Program-made: the position numbers and the translations under genes
DNA from: Heteroscillospira sp050943935
GTDB taxonomy: Bacteria; Bacillota; Clostridia; Oscillospirales; Oscillospiraceae
Assembly: GCA_050943935.1 (NCBI GenBank)
Contig: JBMNQC010000010.1
Coordinates: forward strand, 49,588-113,587
Direction of reading: 5' to 3'
Length of the DNA: 64,000 nucleotides
Notes under the pieces: model-generated
What the model was told of the DNA's origin: nothing
The model's database searches: none
The model's input: the letters and a program-made list of their open reading frames with translations, nothing else
In this document: positions 8,051 to 16,018 of the stretch, piece by piece
Position numbering within the stretch: the stretch's first letter is position 1
Layout: each line of letters opens with the position of its first letter

Positions 8051-8622
8051 GGCTGGGGGCAAGCCCTGCCGGCATACTTCTGTGGGGCGGACTGTATCTG
8101 CTGCTTACCGCCGGAGAATTTCTGAGCCTCGCCGCGGCGGTGCTCATGCACGAGCTTGGACACCTGCTGGCGCTTGCGGCCCTTTGGTGCAGAATAGATG
8201 CCGTGTGTATTACGGGAACGGGACTGCGTATAGACTGCGGCTGCGTCCTTTCTCCGGGCGGCGCGGCCCTTGCCGCCCTGGCGGGACCGGTTTTCGGAGC
8301 TGTGTGGGCCTTCTGCGCCGGAAAAATCGGCTTTGCGCTGTCGGGAGAACTCAGCGCTTTGCTGACAATATTCAATATGCTGCCCCTGTCGCCTCTGGAC
8401 GGAGGCCGCGCCCTGTACGCAGTACTGACCGCGCTGATGGGCTCACGCCGCGCCCGCCGTATTGCCCGGGGCGTAGACGCTGTGCTATGCGCGCTCCTGT
8501 GCGCCTTCGGATTGTACTGCGCATGGCAGGGGCTTGGCCTGGGAGCGGCTGCCACCGCCGCGTGGATGACGCTCTATGCTGCGCTTTCCTCTTGTAAAAA
8601 CCGTGCATATGGTATAAAATAA
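8044..8622 (+). CDS. spoIVFB: Site-2 protease (M50), SpoIVFB-like
   Basis: A 192-residue polytopic membrane metalloprotease. HELGH (in AAAVLMHELGHLLAL) supplies the zinc His pair and catalytic Glu, and NMLPLSPLDGGRAL supplies the third ligand, Asp, as in SpoIVFB, whose job is to cleave pro-sigma-K in the mother cell. There is no CBS domain, and the protein is shorter than B. subtilis SpoIVFB (288 residues). The GTG start overlaps the stop of the LytM gene by 7 nt, so coupling is likely. The SpoIVFA-like partner upstream supports the sporulation assignment. A general housekeeping M50 role remains possible; no sigK is in the window. Confidence 0.7.
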   Translation: MLRLGASPAGILLWGGLYLLLTAGEFLSLAAAVLMHELGHLLALAALWCRIDAVCITGTGLRIDCGCVLSPGGAALAALAGPVFGAVWAFCAGKIGFALSGELSALLTIFNMLPLSPLDGGRALYAVLTALMGSRRARRIARGVDAVLCALLCAFGLYCAWQGLGLGAAATAAWMTLYAALSSCKNRAYGIK

Positions 8623-8650
8623 ACACATTCTGAATATTTGGATGTGTGAT

Positions 8651-10486
8651 ATGGATAAACGACTTGAGCGGATACTCCCCCGTGTGCAGAAACCGGCGCG
8701 CTACACCGGAGGAGAGTATAATCAGATAATCAAGGACAAGGGGGATGTAAAGGTCCGCTTTGCCTTCTGCTTTCCGGATACCTATGAGATAGGTATGTCC
8801 AACCTGGGTATGCGCATACTCTACGGTATCCTCAACGAGATGCCCGGCGTCTGGTGCGAGCGGGTGTTCGCCCCCTGGGGCGACATGGAGACCGAGATGC
8901 GCCGCGCCGGCCTGCCCCTCTGGGCGCTGGAGAGCGGCGATCCACTCAGCGATTTCGACATAGTGGGCTTCTCCCTGGGCTACGAGATGGCCTATACCAA
9001 TGTGCTCAATATGCTGGACCTGGCCGGCATCCCCATACACCGCGCCGAGCGCAAAAGCCTTGCGCCCCTGGTGATAGCCGGCGGCACCAGCTGCTGCAAC
9101 CCCGAGCCCATAAGCGATTTCATCGACCTCTTTGTAATAGGCGAGGGCGAGGATCTGGACAGGGAAGTGGTGCGGCTATACGAAAAGGCCAAGGACGAGG
9201 GCTGGGACAAGCCCTCCTTCCTCAGGGAGGCCGCAAAAATACCCGGCGTATACGTCCCGGAATTCTACACCCCCGAGTACAACCGGGACGGCACCATAGC
9301 CTCCGTGGCCGTTGCCGAAGGAGCTCCGGAGCGGGTCACCAAGCGCATAGTGGAGGATTTCGACAGCAGCTATTTCCCCACGAACCCCATAGTGCCCTCC
9401 ACGGAGATAGTCCACGACCGGGTGACCATAGAGCTGTTCCGGGGCTGCGTCCGGGGCTGCCGCTTCTGCCAGGCGGGCTACGCATACAGGCCTGTCCGCT
9501 CCCGCAGCGTTGATAAGCTGGTGGAGCAGGGCACCAAATCCCTGCAGAACACCGGCTACCAGGAGATATCCATGGCCTCCCTCAGCACCAGCGATTACCG
9601 TGAGCTGCCCGCCCTGTGCGACGGCCTGCTGGACTGGTGCGAGCCCCGCAGCGTCAGCCTGTCCCTGCCCTCCCTGCGGGCGGACAACTTCTCCATGGAT
9701 ATAATGCACCGGGTCCAGAAGGTGCGCAAGTCCGGCCTCACCTTCGCGCCGGAGGCCGGCTCCCAGCGCCTGAGGGACGCCATAAACAAAAACGTCCTGG
9801 AGGAGGATTTGCTGGAATCCTGCCGCGTGGCCTTTGAGGGCGGCTGGAACGGCGTGAAGCTCTACTTCATGCTGGGCCTGCCCACCGAGACCGACGAGGA
9901 TGTTGTGGCCATAGCCGAGCTTGCCACCAAGGTACTCATAACCTGGAAAAAATACGCCAGGGTGAAAAACCGTGGTGTGCGCATAACCGTGTCCACCTCC
10001 TGCTTCGTGCCCAAGCCCCACAGCCCCTTTCAGTGGGAAGCGCAGGTCACTATGGAGGAATACTCCCGCCGCGTGAAGCTCCTGCGGGACACCATGACCG
10101 CCAAGGCCATAAACTACAACTGGCACGACCCGGAAACCAGCTATATAGAGGCAGTCCTCTCCCGGGGTGACCGCCGCATAGGCGCTGTTCTGGAAAATGT
10201 CTGGCGCAATGGCGGCGTCCTCCAGTCCTGGGGCGAGTACTTCAATATGGAGCGCTGGATGAGCGCCTTCTCCGAGTGCGGCGTCAGCCCCGAGTTCTAC
10301 GCCCACCGTGAGCGCGCAAAGGACGAGCTGCTGCCCTGGGACATCATATCCATGGGCGTGCGTAAGGAGCATCTGTGGCACCAGCGGGAGCAGAGCCTCG
10401 CGGGCGTCATATCCCCGGACTGCCGCAAGGCCTGCTCGGGCTGCGGCGCCGCAAAGCTGCTGAAGGGAGGCAAATGCGATGGATAA
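8651..10486 (+). CDS. TIGR03960-family B12-binding radical SAM protein
   Basis: A protein of about 611 residues with an N-terminal cobalamin-binding-like Rossmann region (DTYEIGMSNLGMRILY; DFDIVGFSLGYEMAYTN) and a central radical SAM domain with FRGCVRGCRFCQAG as the Fe-S motif. The tail is Cys-rich (CRKACSGCGAAKL). This is a widespread clostridial family, always next to the TIGR03936 partner, with which it overlaps here by 8 nt. Its substrate is unknown; linkage to ribosomal protein and RNase genes in other genomes suggests RNA or ribosome modification. ATG 8651 is preferred over ATG 8642 because GGA lies 8 nt before it. Confidence 0.9.
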   Translation: MDKRLERILPRVQKPARYTGGEYNQIIKDKGDVKVRFAFCFPDTYEIGMSNLGMRILYGILNEMPGVWCERVFAPWGDMETEMRRAGLPLWALESGDPLSDFDIVGFSLGYEMAYTNVLNMLDLAGIPIHRAERKSLAPLVIAGGTSCCNPEPISDFIDLFVIGEGEDLDREVVRLYEKAKDEGWDKPSFLREAAKIPGVYVPEFYTPEYNRDGTIASVAVAEGAPERVTKRIVEDFDSSYFPTNPIVPSTEIVHDRVTIELFRGCVRGCRFCQAGYAYRPVRSRSVDKLVEQGTKSLQNTGYQEISMASLSTSDYRELPALCDGLLDWCEPRSVSLSLPSLRADNFSMDIMHRVQKVRKSGLTFAPEAGSQRLRDAINKNVLEEDLLESCRVAFEGGWNGVKLYFMLGLPTETDEDVVAIAELATKVLITWKKYARVKNRGVRITVSTSCFVPKPHSPFQWEAQVTMEEYSRRVKLLRDTMTAKAINYNWHDPETSYIEAVLSRGDRRIGAVLENVWRNGGVLQSWGEYFNMERWMSAFSECGVSPEFYAHRERAKDELLPWDIISMGVRKEHLWHQREQSLAGVISPDCRKACSGCGAAKLLKGGKCDG

Positions 10487-11135
10487 GCTGAGACTGCGCT
10501 TTGAAAAAACCGGACGGGCCGTCTATATCTCCCATCTGGACCTGATGCACACCATGCAGCGGGTGTTCCTGCGTGCGGGCGTGCCCCTCAAATACAGCGA
10601 GGGTTTCAATCCCCACCCCCTCATCTCCATCCTGCTGCCCCTGTCCGTGGGCTGCGGCAGCGTGTGCGAGCTCATGGACTTCCGCCTGCACGACGATGCG
10701 GACCTTGAGTCCCTGGCCGAAAGGCTCAACAGCGCCATGCCGGAGGGAGTGCGCGTCACCGAAGTGTACGAGGCTCAGCGCAAGAGCCGGGAGCTCAAAT
10801 GGCTGCGCGTCACAGGACGGCTGGAATACGACAATGCCGATACCGCCGAAGCGGCCGAAAAGCTCCGCGAGCTGTACGCAGGAGAGATAGTCATTACCAA
10901 GCGCACCAAGAGGGGAGAGGGCGACTTTAATCTCTCCGCCGGCATACGCGAAATTTCCTTTGATGCCGCCGACGGCATGGTGCTGGTCACAGCCGTAGTT
11001 TCCGCCCAGGAGCCCACGGTGAATCCCGAACTCATAGCTGAGGCCGTGCGCCAGAAAATGCCCGGCTTTGCCCCGGATTTTGCCGCTTTCCGCCGTGAGG
11101 AGACCTACGACGGGGAAATGGAAATTTTCCGATAA
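10479..11135 (+). CDS. TIGR03936-family radical SAM-linked protein (DUF2344)
   Basis: A 218-residue partner of the upstream radical SAM enzyme. It opens with the family hallmark LRLRFEKTGRAVYISHLDLM and contains PLKYSEGFNPHPLISILLPL. It has no Fe-S motif. In some lineages it is fused to the C-terminus of the TIGR03960 protein, which argues for a physical complex. The 8-nt overlap and the strong GGGAGG-like site inside the preceding gene indicate coupled translation. Molecular function is unknown. Confidence 0.88.
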   Translation: MDKLRLRFEKTGRAVYISHLDLMHTMQRVFLRAGVPLKYSEGFNPHPLISILLPLSVGCGSVCELMDFRLHDDADLESLAERLNSAMPEGVRVTEVYEAQRKSRELKWLRVTGRLEYDNADTAEAAEKLRELYAGEIVITKRTKRGEGDFNLSAGIREISFDAADGMVLVTAVVSAQEPTVNPELIAEAVRQKMPGFAPDFAAFRREETYDGEMEIFR

Positions 11136-11141
11136 AAACTC

Positions 11142-11170
11142 TTGCTTTTTACAGCATCCTGTGGTATCAT
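11142..11170 (+). promoter_or_regulatory. Promoter of rplS
   Basis: TTGCTT (11142-11147), a 17-nt spacer and TATCAT (11165-11170). It lies just after the TIGR03936 stop codon and leaves a leader of about 100 nt before L19. Confidence 0.6.
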
Positions 11171-11177
11171 ATCAAAG

Positions 11178-11278
11178 CTTGCGGAAAAGCTGTGCCTTTT
11201 TCGCTTTAATGAGGGTGGTCCTCTGGCCGTGGATTCTCACCGGCCAAGAACGCCTGTCCTGAAGGGAGGAAATTTAGA
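11178..11278 (+). promoter_or_regulatory. Possible L19 leader RNA
   Basis: The roughly 100-nt 5' leader before rplS contains a hairpin at 11226-11250 (TGGCCG...CGGCCA) and ends with a strong GGGAGG ribosome site. Ribosomal protein operons in Firmicutes often carry autoregulatory leaders, and L19 leaders are known. I did not match this to a specific covariance model. Confidence 0.35.
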
Positions 11279-11620
11279 ATGGATCTTATTAAGGAACTCA
11301 CCGCTAAGTACATGAAGCCTGAGCTGCCCGCTATGAATGTCGGCGACACCGTCCGCGTTACCGTCCGTGTACAGGAAGGCAACCGCGTGAGAAATCAGGC
11401 TTTTGACGGAACCATCATTGCCAAGAAGCATGGTGGCATCAACGAGACCATCACCGTCCGCCGCATCTCCAATGGTGTTGGCTGCGAGAAGGTCTTCCCC
11501 GTCCACTCTCCCACCATCGTGTCTGTTGATACCATCAGACAGGGTAAGGTTCGCCGTGCCAAGCTGTACTACCTGCGCAGCCGCGTTGGTAAGAAGGCTA
11601 AGGTCAAGGAGCGCGTCTGA
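11279..11620 (+). CDS. rplS: 50S ribosomal protein L19
   Basis: 113 residues, the normal length, with the family signature in KVFPVHSPTIVSVDTIRQGKV and a basic tail (LYYLRSRVGKKAKVKERV). L19 sits at the 30S-50S interface and contacts bridge RNA. The coding sequence shows the strong codon bias of a highly expressed gene. It is monocistronic here, between its own promoter and a triple terminator. The usual partners rpsP, rimM and trmD are absent. Confidence 0.98.
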   Translation: MDLIKELTAKYMKPELPAMNVGDTVRVTVRVQEGNRVRNQAFDGTIIAKKHGGINETITVRRISNGVGCEKVFPVHSPTIVSVDTIRQGKVRRAKLYYLRSRVGKKAKVKERV

Positions 11621-11630
11621 CAAACCAATC

Positions 11631-11752
11631 AAAAAAGAGGCGAAAGCCTCTTTTTTGTTATGTCCGAGACGCAAAACGCAGCGTATCCCTCTCAAAAAAG
11701 TGCCCGAGTCACTTTTTCGGAGCAGAAAAAAGAGGCGAAAGCCTCTTTTTTT
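11631..11752 (+). terminator. Three consecutive terminator hairpins after rplS
   Basis: Three hairpins in a row. 11631-11656: AAAAAAGAGGC-GAAA-GCCTCTTTTTT. 11694-11717: AAAAAGTG-CCCGAGT-CACTTTTT. 11726-11752: the same GAGGC-GAAA-GCCTC hairpin again with flanking A6 and T7. The first and third are identical in stem and loop, so one is probably a local duplicate. Together they would block readthrough from the strongly expressed L19 gene into lepB. Confidence 0.92.
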
Positions 11753-11831
11753 GTTGCTTATGGGGGGCTTTATCGTGTATAATAACCTAATGAGCTTATA
11801 GCCCAAATACTGGCTTTTACTGGAGAATACT

Positions 11832-12401
11832 ATGAAACCCAAAAACAGCAGTCAGCCCGCGGCGGAGGATAGCTCCGTCAAGGCACGCCTGGAGATCTAC
11901 GACTGGGTGCAGTGCATCGTCTTCGCCCTTGTGGTCTGCATAGTCGTGTTCGTCTTTTTCTTCCGCACCATAGATGTGGTGGGACACTCAATGGAGCCAA
12001 CGCTCATGGAGCGTGACAAGCTCATTGTCACAAAACTTTTTTATAAGCCCAGCTACGGCGATATTGTGGTGCTCCGAAAGGAGAGCTTCAGCGACCAGCC
12101 CATAGTCAAGCGCGTCATCGCCACCGAGGGCCAGAAGGTGGATATCGATTTCGAAAAGGGCATAGTCTATGTAGACGGCGAGGCTCTTGACGAGCCGTAT
12201 ATCGCCGAAAAAACAACCCGCCCCATCGATTTTGAAGGCGAGGTGGAGGTGCCCGAGGGCTGCGTGTTCGTAATGGGCGACAACCGCAATAAATCCACCG
12301 ACAGCCGCGATGATGACATAGGCATGGTGGATACCCGTTATATAATAGGCAGGGAGATACTCCGCGTATTTCCACTGAATAAATTCGGATTTGTAGATTG
12401 A
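11832..12401 (+). CDS. lepB: Type I signal peptidase
   Basis: 189 residues, Gram-positive type. One membrane helix (residues about 27-46) is followed by the catalytic Ser in GHSMEPTL (S53) and the catalytic Lys in IVKRVIATEG (K93). The closing box GDNRNKSTDSRDDD is intact. It removes N-terminal signal peptides of Sec substrates outside the membrane. The next gene starts 2 nt after its stop, so lepB, rbgA, rnhB, yraN and thrC form one transcription unit. Confidence 0.95.
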   Translation: MKPKNSSQPAAEDSSVKARLEIYDWVQCIVFALVVCIVVFVFFFRTIDVVGHSMEPTLMERDKLIVTKLFYKPSYGDIVVLRKESFSDQPIVKRVIATEGQKVDIDFEKGIVYVDGEALDEPYIAEKTTRPIDFEGEVEVPEGCVFVMGDNRNKSTDSRDDDIGMVDTRYIIGREILRVFPLNKFGFVD

Positions 12402-12402
12402 T

Positions 12403-13296
12403 ATGAATGAGAAAATGACCATCCAGTGGTTCCCCGGACACATGACCAAGGCCGAGCGCATGATAGAGGAGAATATGAAGCTGGTGGACGCGGTGTGCGA
12501 GATAATAGACGCCCGCATCCCTACCTCCAGCCGCAACCCCGACATCGCCCGTCTGGCCGGGACCAAGCCCAGACTTATAATAATGAACCGCACAGACCTC
12601 GCCGACCCTGCCGTTACCGCCCGCTGGCGCGAGTTTTTCAAGGCTCAGGGCGCAGCTGTGCTGGAGACGGACAGCAAGACCGGGAAAGGAGTGAGCGGCT
12701 TCGCCCCCGCTGTGCGCAGCGTGCTGAAGGAAAGGCTTGAGCAGCTTGCCGCCAAGGGCCAGGCCGGCCGCCCACTCAGATGCATGGTGCTGGGCATACC
12801 CAATGTGGGCAAGTCCACCTTTATAAATAAGGTGGCCGGCCGCAAGGCCGCCATAGCCGCAAACAAGCCCGGCGTCACCCGGGGCAAGCAGTGGATAAGC
12901 ATAGACCGCGGCCTGGAGCTGCTGGACACCCCCGGCATACTCTGGCCCAAATTCGAGAGCCAGTCCGTGGGCGAGGCCCTTGCCTGGACAGGCGCCATCC
13001 GTGACGAGATAATGGACAGGGAGACCCTGGCCGCGAACCTCATGCTCCGACTGCGTGAGTTGTACCCCGACGCCATAGAGCAGCGCTATAAGTTCGTGCC
13101 CGGGGAGGATAAAAACGGCTACGAGCTGCTGGAAATGGGCGCGCAGAAGCGCGGCTTCCTCATCTCCCGGGGCGAATACGACCTGGAGCGCATGGCCGCC
13201 GTGCTGCTGGACGAGTTCCGGGACGGCAAGCTGGGCAGACTCAGCCTGGAGCGCCCCGAAACGGCGGTGAGAGATGATGGACCTGTGGAGCATTGA
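12403..13296 (+). CDS. rbgA: Ribosome biogenesis GTPase RbgA (YlqF)
   Basis: 297 residues with circularly permuted GTPase motifs: G4 as NRTD (residues about 65-68), then G1 as IPNVGKSTFIN, then G3 as LLDTPG. The opening IQWFPGHMTKAERMIEENMK is typical of the family. RbgA promotes late assembly of the 50S subunit. Its 3' end overlaps rnhB by 23 nt. The order rplS-lepB-rbgA-rnhB is conserved in many Firmicutes. Confidence 0.96.
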   Translation: MNEKMTIQWFPGHMTKAERMIEENMKLVDAVCEIIDARIPTSSRNPDIARLAGTKPRLIIMNRTDLADPAVTARWREFFKAQGAAVLETDSKTGKGVSGFAPAVRSVLKERLEQLAAKGQAGRPLRCMVLGIPNVGKSTFINKVAGRKAAIAANKPGVTRGKQWISIDRGLELLDTPGILWPKFESQSVGEALAWTGAIRDEIMDRETLAANLMLRLRELYPDAIEQRYKFVPGEDKNGYELLEMGAQKRGFLISRGEYDLERMAAVLLDEFRDGKLGRLSLERPETAVRDDGPVEH

Positions 13297-13888
13297 GCGG
13301 GAATACGCCCGGCGGGGGTTTGAGCGCATCTGCGGCTGTGACGAGGCTGGAGCCGGACCTTTGGCGGGGCCAGTATACGCCGCCGCCGTCATCCTGCCTC
13401 CGGAGACAGAGATAGAGGGACTCAACGACTCCAAAAAGCTCACGGCCAAAAAGCGTGAGCGCATCTTTGACGAGATAGTGGAAAAAGCCGCTGCCTGGGC
13501 CGTGGAGAGCGTCTCCGCTGAGGATATAGACGGCATCAATATTTTGAACGCCCGTATGTTGGCCATGCGCCTGGCTGTGGAAAAGCTGGAGATCCGGCCG
13601 GACTTCCTGCTCATTGACGGCAACTGCGACAGGGGCTTCACCATGCCCAGAGAAATGGTGGTGGGCGGCGACGGCCTCAGCGCCAATATAGCCGCGGCCT
13701 CCATTCTGGCCAAGGTCTCCCGTGACCGGCGTATGCGCGAGCTGGATGAGCTATACCCCGGCTACGGCTTCGGCAAGCATATGGGCTACGGCACCAAGGC
13801 CCACTACGAGGCTCTGGACAGGCTTGGTCCCTGTCCCGAGCACAGGCAGAGCTTTTTGAGGAAGTATTATGCGCGCAGAGAGCACTAA
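13274..13888 (+). CDS. rnhB: Ribonuclease HII
   Basis: 204 residues. It removes misincorporated ribonucleotides and RNA primers from RNA-DNA hybrids. The active-site Asp-Glu pair is D23-E24 in CGCDEAGAGPLAGP; further acidic ligands are in LLIDGN and the ASILAKVSRD region. The usual GRG substrate-recognition motif after the Asp-Glu pair reads GAG here (A27 in place of Arg). The gene overlaps rbgA upstream and yraN downstream. Confidence 0.95.
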   Translation: MMDLWSIEREYARRGFERICGCDEAGAGPLAGPVYAAAVILPPETEIEGLNDSKKLTAKKRERIFDEIVEKAAAWAVESVSAEDIDGINILNARMLAMRLAVEKLEIRPDFLLIDGNCDRGFTMPREMVVGGDGLSANIAAASILAKVSRDRRMRELDELYPGYGFGKHMGYGTKAHYEALDRLGPCPEHRQSFLRKYYARREH

Positions 13889-14237
13889 ACTTAAAGGCGC
13901 CAGGGGAGAGGAGACCGCGGCGGAATACCTCCGCCGGAAGGGCTATACCGTGGTCGGTCTCAACTACCGGGTCCGGGGCGGCGAGATAGACATTATTGCC
14001 CAAAACCGGAAATACCTGGTGTTTGTGGAGGTAAAGACCCGTAAAAGCGCCCGCTTTGCCCAGGGCCGGGAGTATGTGACTCCCGCGAAAATGCAGAGGC
14101 TCATTCTGGCCGCTCAGCTTTACCTGGCCTCCAACCCCACCAGGCTGCAGCCCAGATTCGACGTAATAGAGGTCTACGCGCCGGAAGACGGCGCGCTTAC
14201 GGTAGAACATATAGAAAATGCATTTAGTGAGGGATAA
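13869..14237 (+). CDS. yraN: YraN family (UPF0102) putative endonuclease
   Basis: 122 residues with an HJR/PD-(D/E)XK nuclease-like core: GEETAAEYLRRKGYTVV, then GEIDIIAQ and VFVEVKTRK, in which Glu, Asp and the ExK pair are the expected metal ligands. The exact role is not established, although the family is nearly always beside rnhB, suggesting DNA repair or nucleic-acid processing. It overlaps rnhB by 20 nt and meets the thrC region at a TAATG junction. Confidence 0.9.
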   Translation: MRAESTKLKGARGEETAAEYLRRKGYTVVGLNYRVRGGEIDIIAQNRKYLVFVEVKTRKSARFAQGREYVTPAKMQRLILAAQLYLASNPTRLQPRFDVIEVYAPEDGALTVEHIENAFSEG

Positions 14238-14242
14238 TGCCA

Positions 14243-15721
14243 ATGAAGTATTTCAGCACACGAGATAACAGCAAAAAGGTCACAGCGGCCAGAGCCATAT
14301 CCATGGGCCTTGCGCCGGACGGAGGACTTTTTGTGCCGGAGACTCTGCCCAAGCTGGGCCACGGCGAGCTGGAGACCATTATGAAGATGGACTACCGCGC
14401 CCGCGCCGCCCATATCATGGGCAAATTTCTGGAGGAATTCACATCAGCGGAGCTGGAGGGCTTCTGCGCCGCCGCTTACGGAGATAACTACGACACTCCG
14501 GATACCGCGCCCCTGCGTGTTCTGGACGACGGTACCGCCGTGCTGGAGCTGTGGCACGGCCCCACCTGCGCCTTCAAGGACATGGCGCTGCAGATGCTGC
14601 CCCATCTGCTCACCGCGTCCCTGAAAAAATGCGGTGAGAACCGGGAGGTCTGCATCCTGGTTGCCACCTCCGGCGATACGGGCAAGGCTGCTCTTGAGGG
14701 CTTCGCCGATGTGCCCGGCACAAAAATTATTGTGTTTTATCCCGAGGACGGCGTGTCGGACGTTCAGAAGCTCCAGATGGCCACCCAGACCGGAGAAAAC
14801 GTCCTGGTTTCCGCCATCGTGGGCAACTTTGACGATGCCCAGACCGGCGTGAAGCGCATCTTCGGCGACGTCGAGTTTTCCGACAGGCTGGACAGACGGG
14901 GCTATTTCCTGTCCTCTGCAAACTCCATCAACTGGGGACGCCTGCTGCCTCAGATAGTCTACTACATCTCCGCCTACTGCGATTTCGTGGCCGCCGGAAA
15001 GGTGAATATGGGCGAAAAGGTGAATTTCTGCGTGCCCACCGGCAACTTCGGCAACATCCTGGCCGGATGGTACGCTTCTCAGATGGGACTGCCCGTGGGC
15101 CGCTTCATCTGCGCCTCCAACAGCAACAATGTCCTCACGGACTTCATCAGCACCGGCGTGTACGATAAGAACCGCCCATTCTACTGCACCATCAGCCCCT
15201 CCATGGACATACTGGTATCCAGCAATCTGGAGCGCCTGCTCTATACCTGCTGCGGCAGCGACGAGGAGGTGGCGGGGTATATGAGCAGTCTGAACGCCGA
15301 AGGTAAGTACACCGTCACACCTGAGCTCTTTGAGCGCATCAAGGCCGATTTCTCAGCCGGCTTCTGCTCCGATGAGGAAACAAAGACCGAGATTGCCGAT
15401 ATGTTCGCAAAGGGCTACCTCATGGACACCCATACCGCCGTGGCCTGGAACGTGCTGAAAAAGTACCGCGCCCGGACCGGGGACGATACCCCCGCGGTCG
15501 TGGTCTCCACCGCCAGCCCCTATAAGTTCTGCGACAGCGTACTGGACGCCCTGGGCGAGAATACCGACGTCCCCGGCACAGAGCTGCTGGGCCGCCTGTC
15601 CGAAAAAACCGGCACCATCGCGCCCCGTCCTCTGGCCTCTCTTGCGGACAAGACCGTCCGCTTCACCGGCTGTGTGGATAAATCCGGCATGCCCGCCCTG
15701 GTAGACAGCTTCCTGAAATAA
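14243..15721 (+). CDS. thrC: Threonine synthase
   Basis: About 492 residues. It converts O-phospho-L-homoserine to threonine with PLP. The N-terminal SRAISMGLAPDGGLFVPE-type motif appears as RAISMGLAPDGGLFVPETLP, the PLP Lys is in CAFKDMALQMLP, and the phosphate-binding loop is in VATSGDTGKAALEG. Length fits the long bacterial and yeast-type family. ATG 14243 is chosen over ATG 14237 because GAGG at 14229-14232 gives 10-nt rather than 4-nt spacing. It is the last gene of the lepB-thrC unit. Confidence 0.94.
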   Translation: MKYFSTRDNSKKVTAARAISMGLAPDGGLFVPETLPKLGHGELETIMKMDYRARAAHIMGKFLEEFTSAELEGFCAAAYGDNYDTPDTAPLRVLDDGTAVLELWHGPTCAFKDMALQMLPHLLTASLKKCGENREVCILVATSGDTGKAALEGFADVPGTKIIVFYPEDGVSDVQKLQMATQTGENVLVSAIVGNFDDAQTGVKRIFGDVEFSDRLDRRGYFLSSANSINWGRLLPQIVYYISAYCDFVAAGKVNMGEKVNFCVPTGNFGNILAGWYASQMGLPVGRFICASNSNNVLTDFISTGVYDKNRPFYCTISPSMDILVSSNLERLLYTCCGSDEEVAGYMSSLNAEGKYTVTPELFERIKADFSAGFCSDEETKTEIADMFAKGYLMDTHTAVAWNVLKKYRARTGDDTPAVVVSTASPYKFCDSVLDALGENTDVPGTELLGRLSEKTGTIAPRPLASLADKTVRFTGCVDKSGMPALVDSFLK

Positions 15722-15726
15722 AAGAC

Positions 15727-15751
15727 GGCTCAATCCCGACAGGATTGAGCC
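15727..15751 (-). terminator. Terminator of the DUF1540 gene
   Basis: A perfect 10-bp stem (GGCTCAATCC, 15727-15736, with 15742-15751) around CGACA. The T-rich tail (GTCTTTTATTT) lies on the minus-strand side, so it mainly ends the minus-strand microprotein gene. It may also help end the convergent thrC transcript. Confidence 0.75.
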
Positions 15752-15758
15752 GACACCA

Positions 15759-15932
15759 CTAGTGCTTGGGGGTGAAGGTGGCGCAGAAGGTCTCGCCCTT
15801 CTGCATGGCCTTCTCGTTTTGAACATTGATGCGGCTTGCTCCGCAGCGGTTTTCAAGAGTGTGATAGGTGCAGTTCTCTACGCTGCAGCCTACGGCGGTA
15901 ACGCATGAACAGCCGTTTTTATTGTCAGACAT
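15759..15932 (-). CDS. DUF1540 cysteine-rich microprotein
   Basis: A 57-residue protein. Its Cys pattern fits DUF1540: CSVENCTYH, then NRCGASRINV, then TFCATFTP. Two further Cys lie near the N-terminus (GCSCVTAVG). The spacing suggests metal binding, but no function is established. GGGAGG lies about 10 nt before the ATG. The gene is on its own strand between thrC and a phosphoesterase, with its own terminator. Such proteins are common in clostridia and often occur in spore-forming lineages. Confidence 0.88.
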   Translation of the reverse strand: MSDNKNGCSCVTAVGCSVENCTYHTLENRCGASRINVQNEKAMQKGETFCATFTPKH

Positions 15933-16018
15933 ATTTATAGCCTCCCGGTATTATTCCGTCGCAACAGCGCCGGTGATAGAATTTTAACCGATTTGGGCTC
16001 TATTATACGGAGGAATAC

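Noticed and set aside
12115..13713. Minus-strand open frame of 532 codons opposite lepB, rbgA and rnhB
   Set aside because: It crosses three clearly coding genes on the other strand and shows no motif or start signal.
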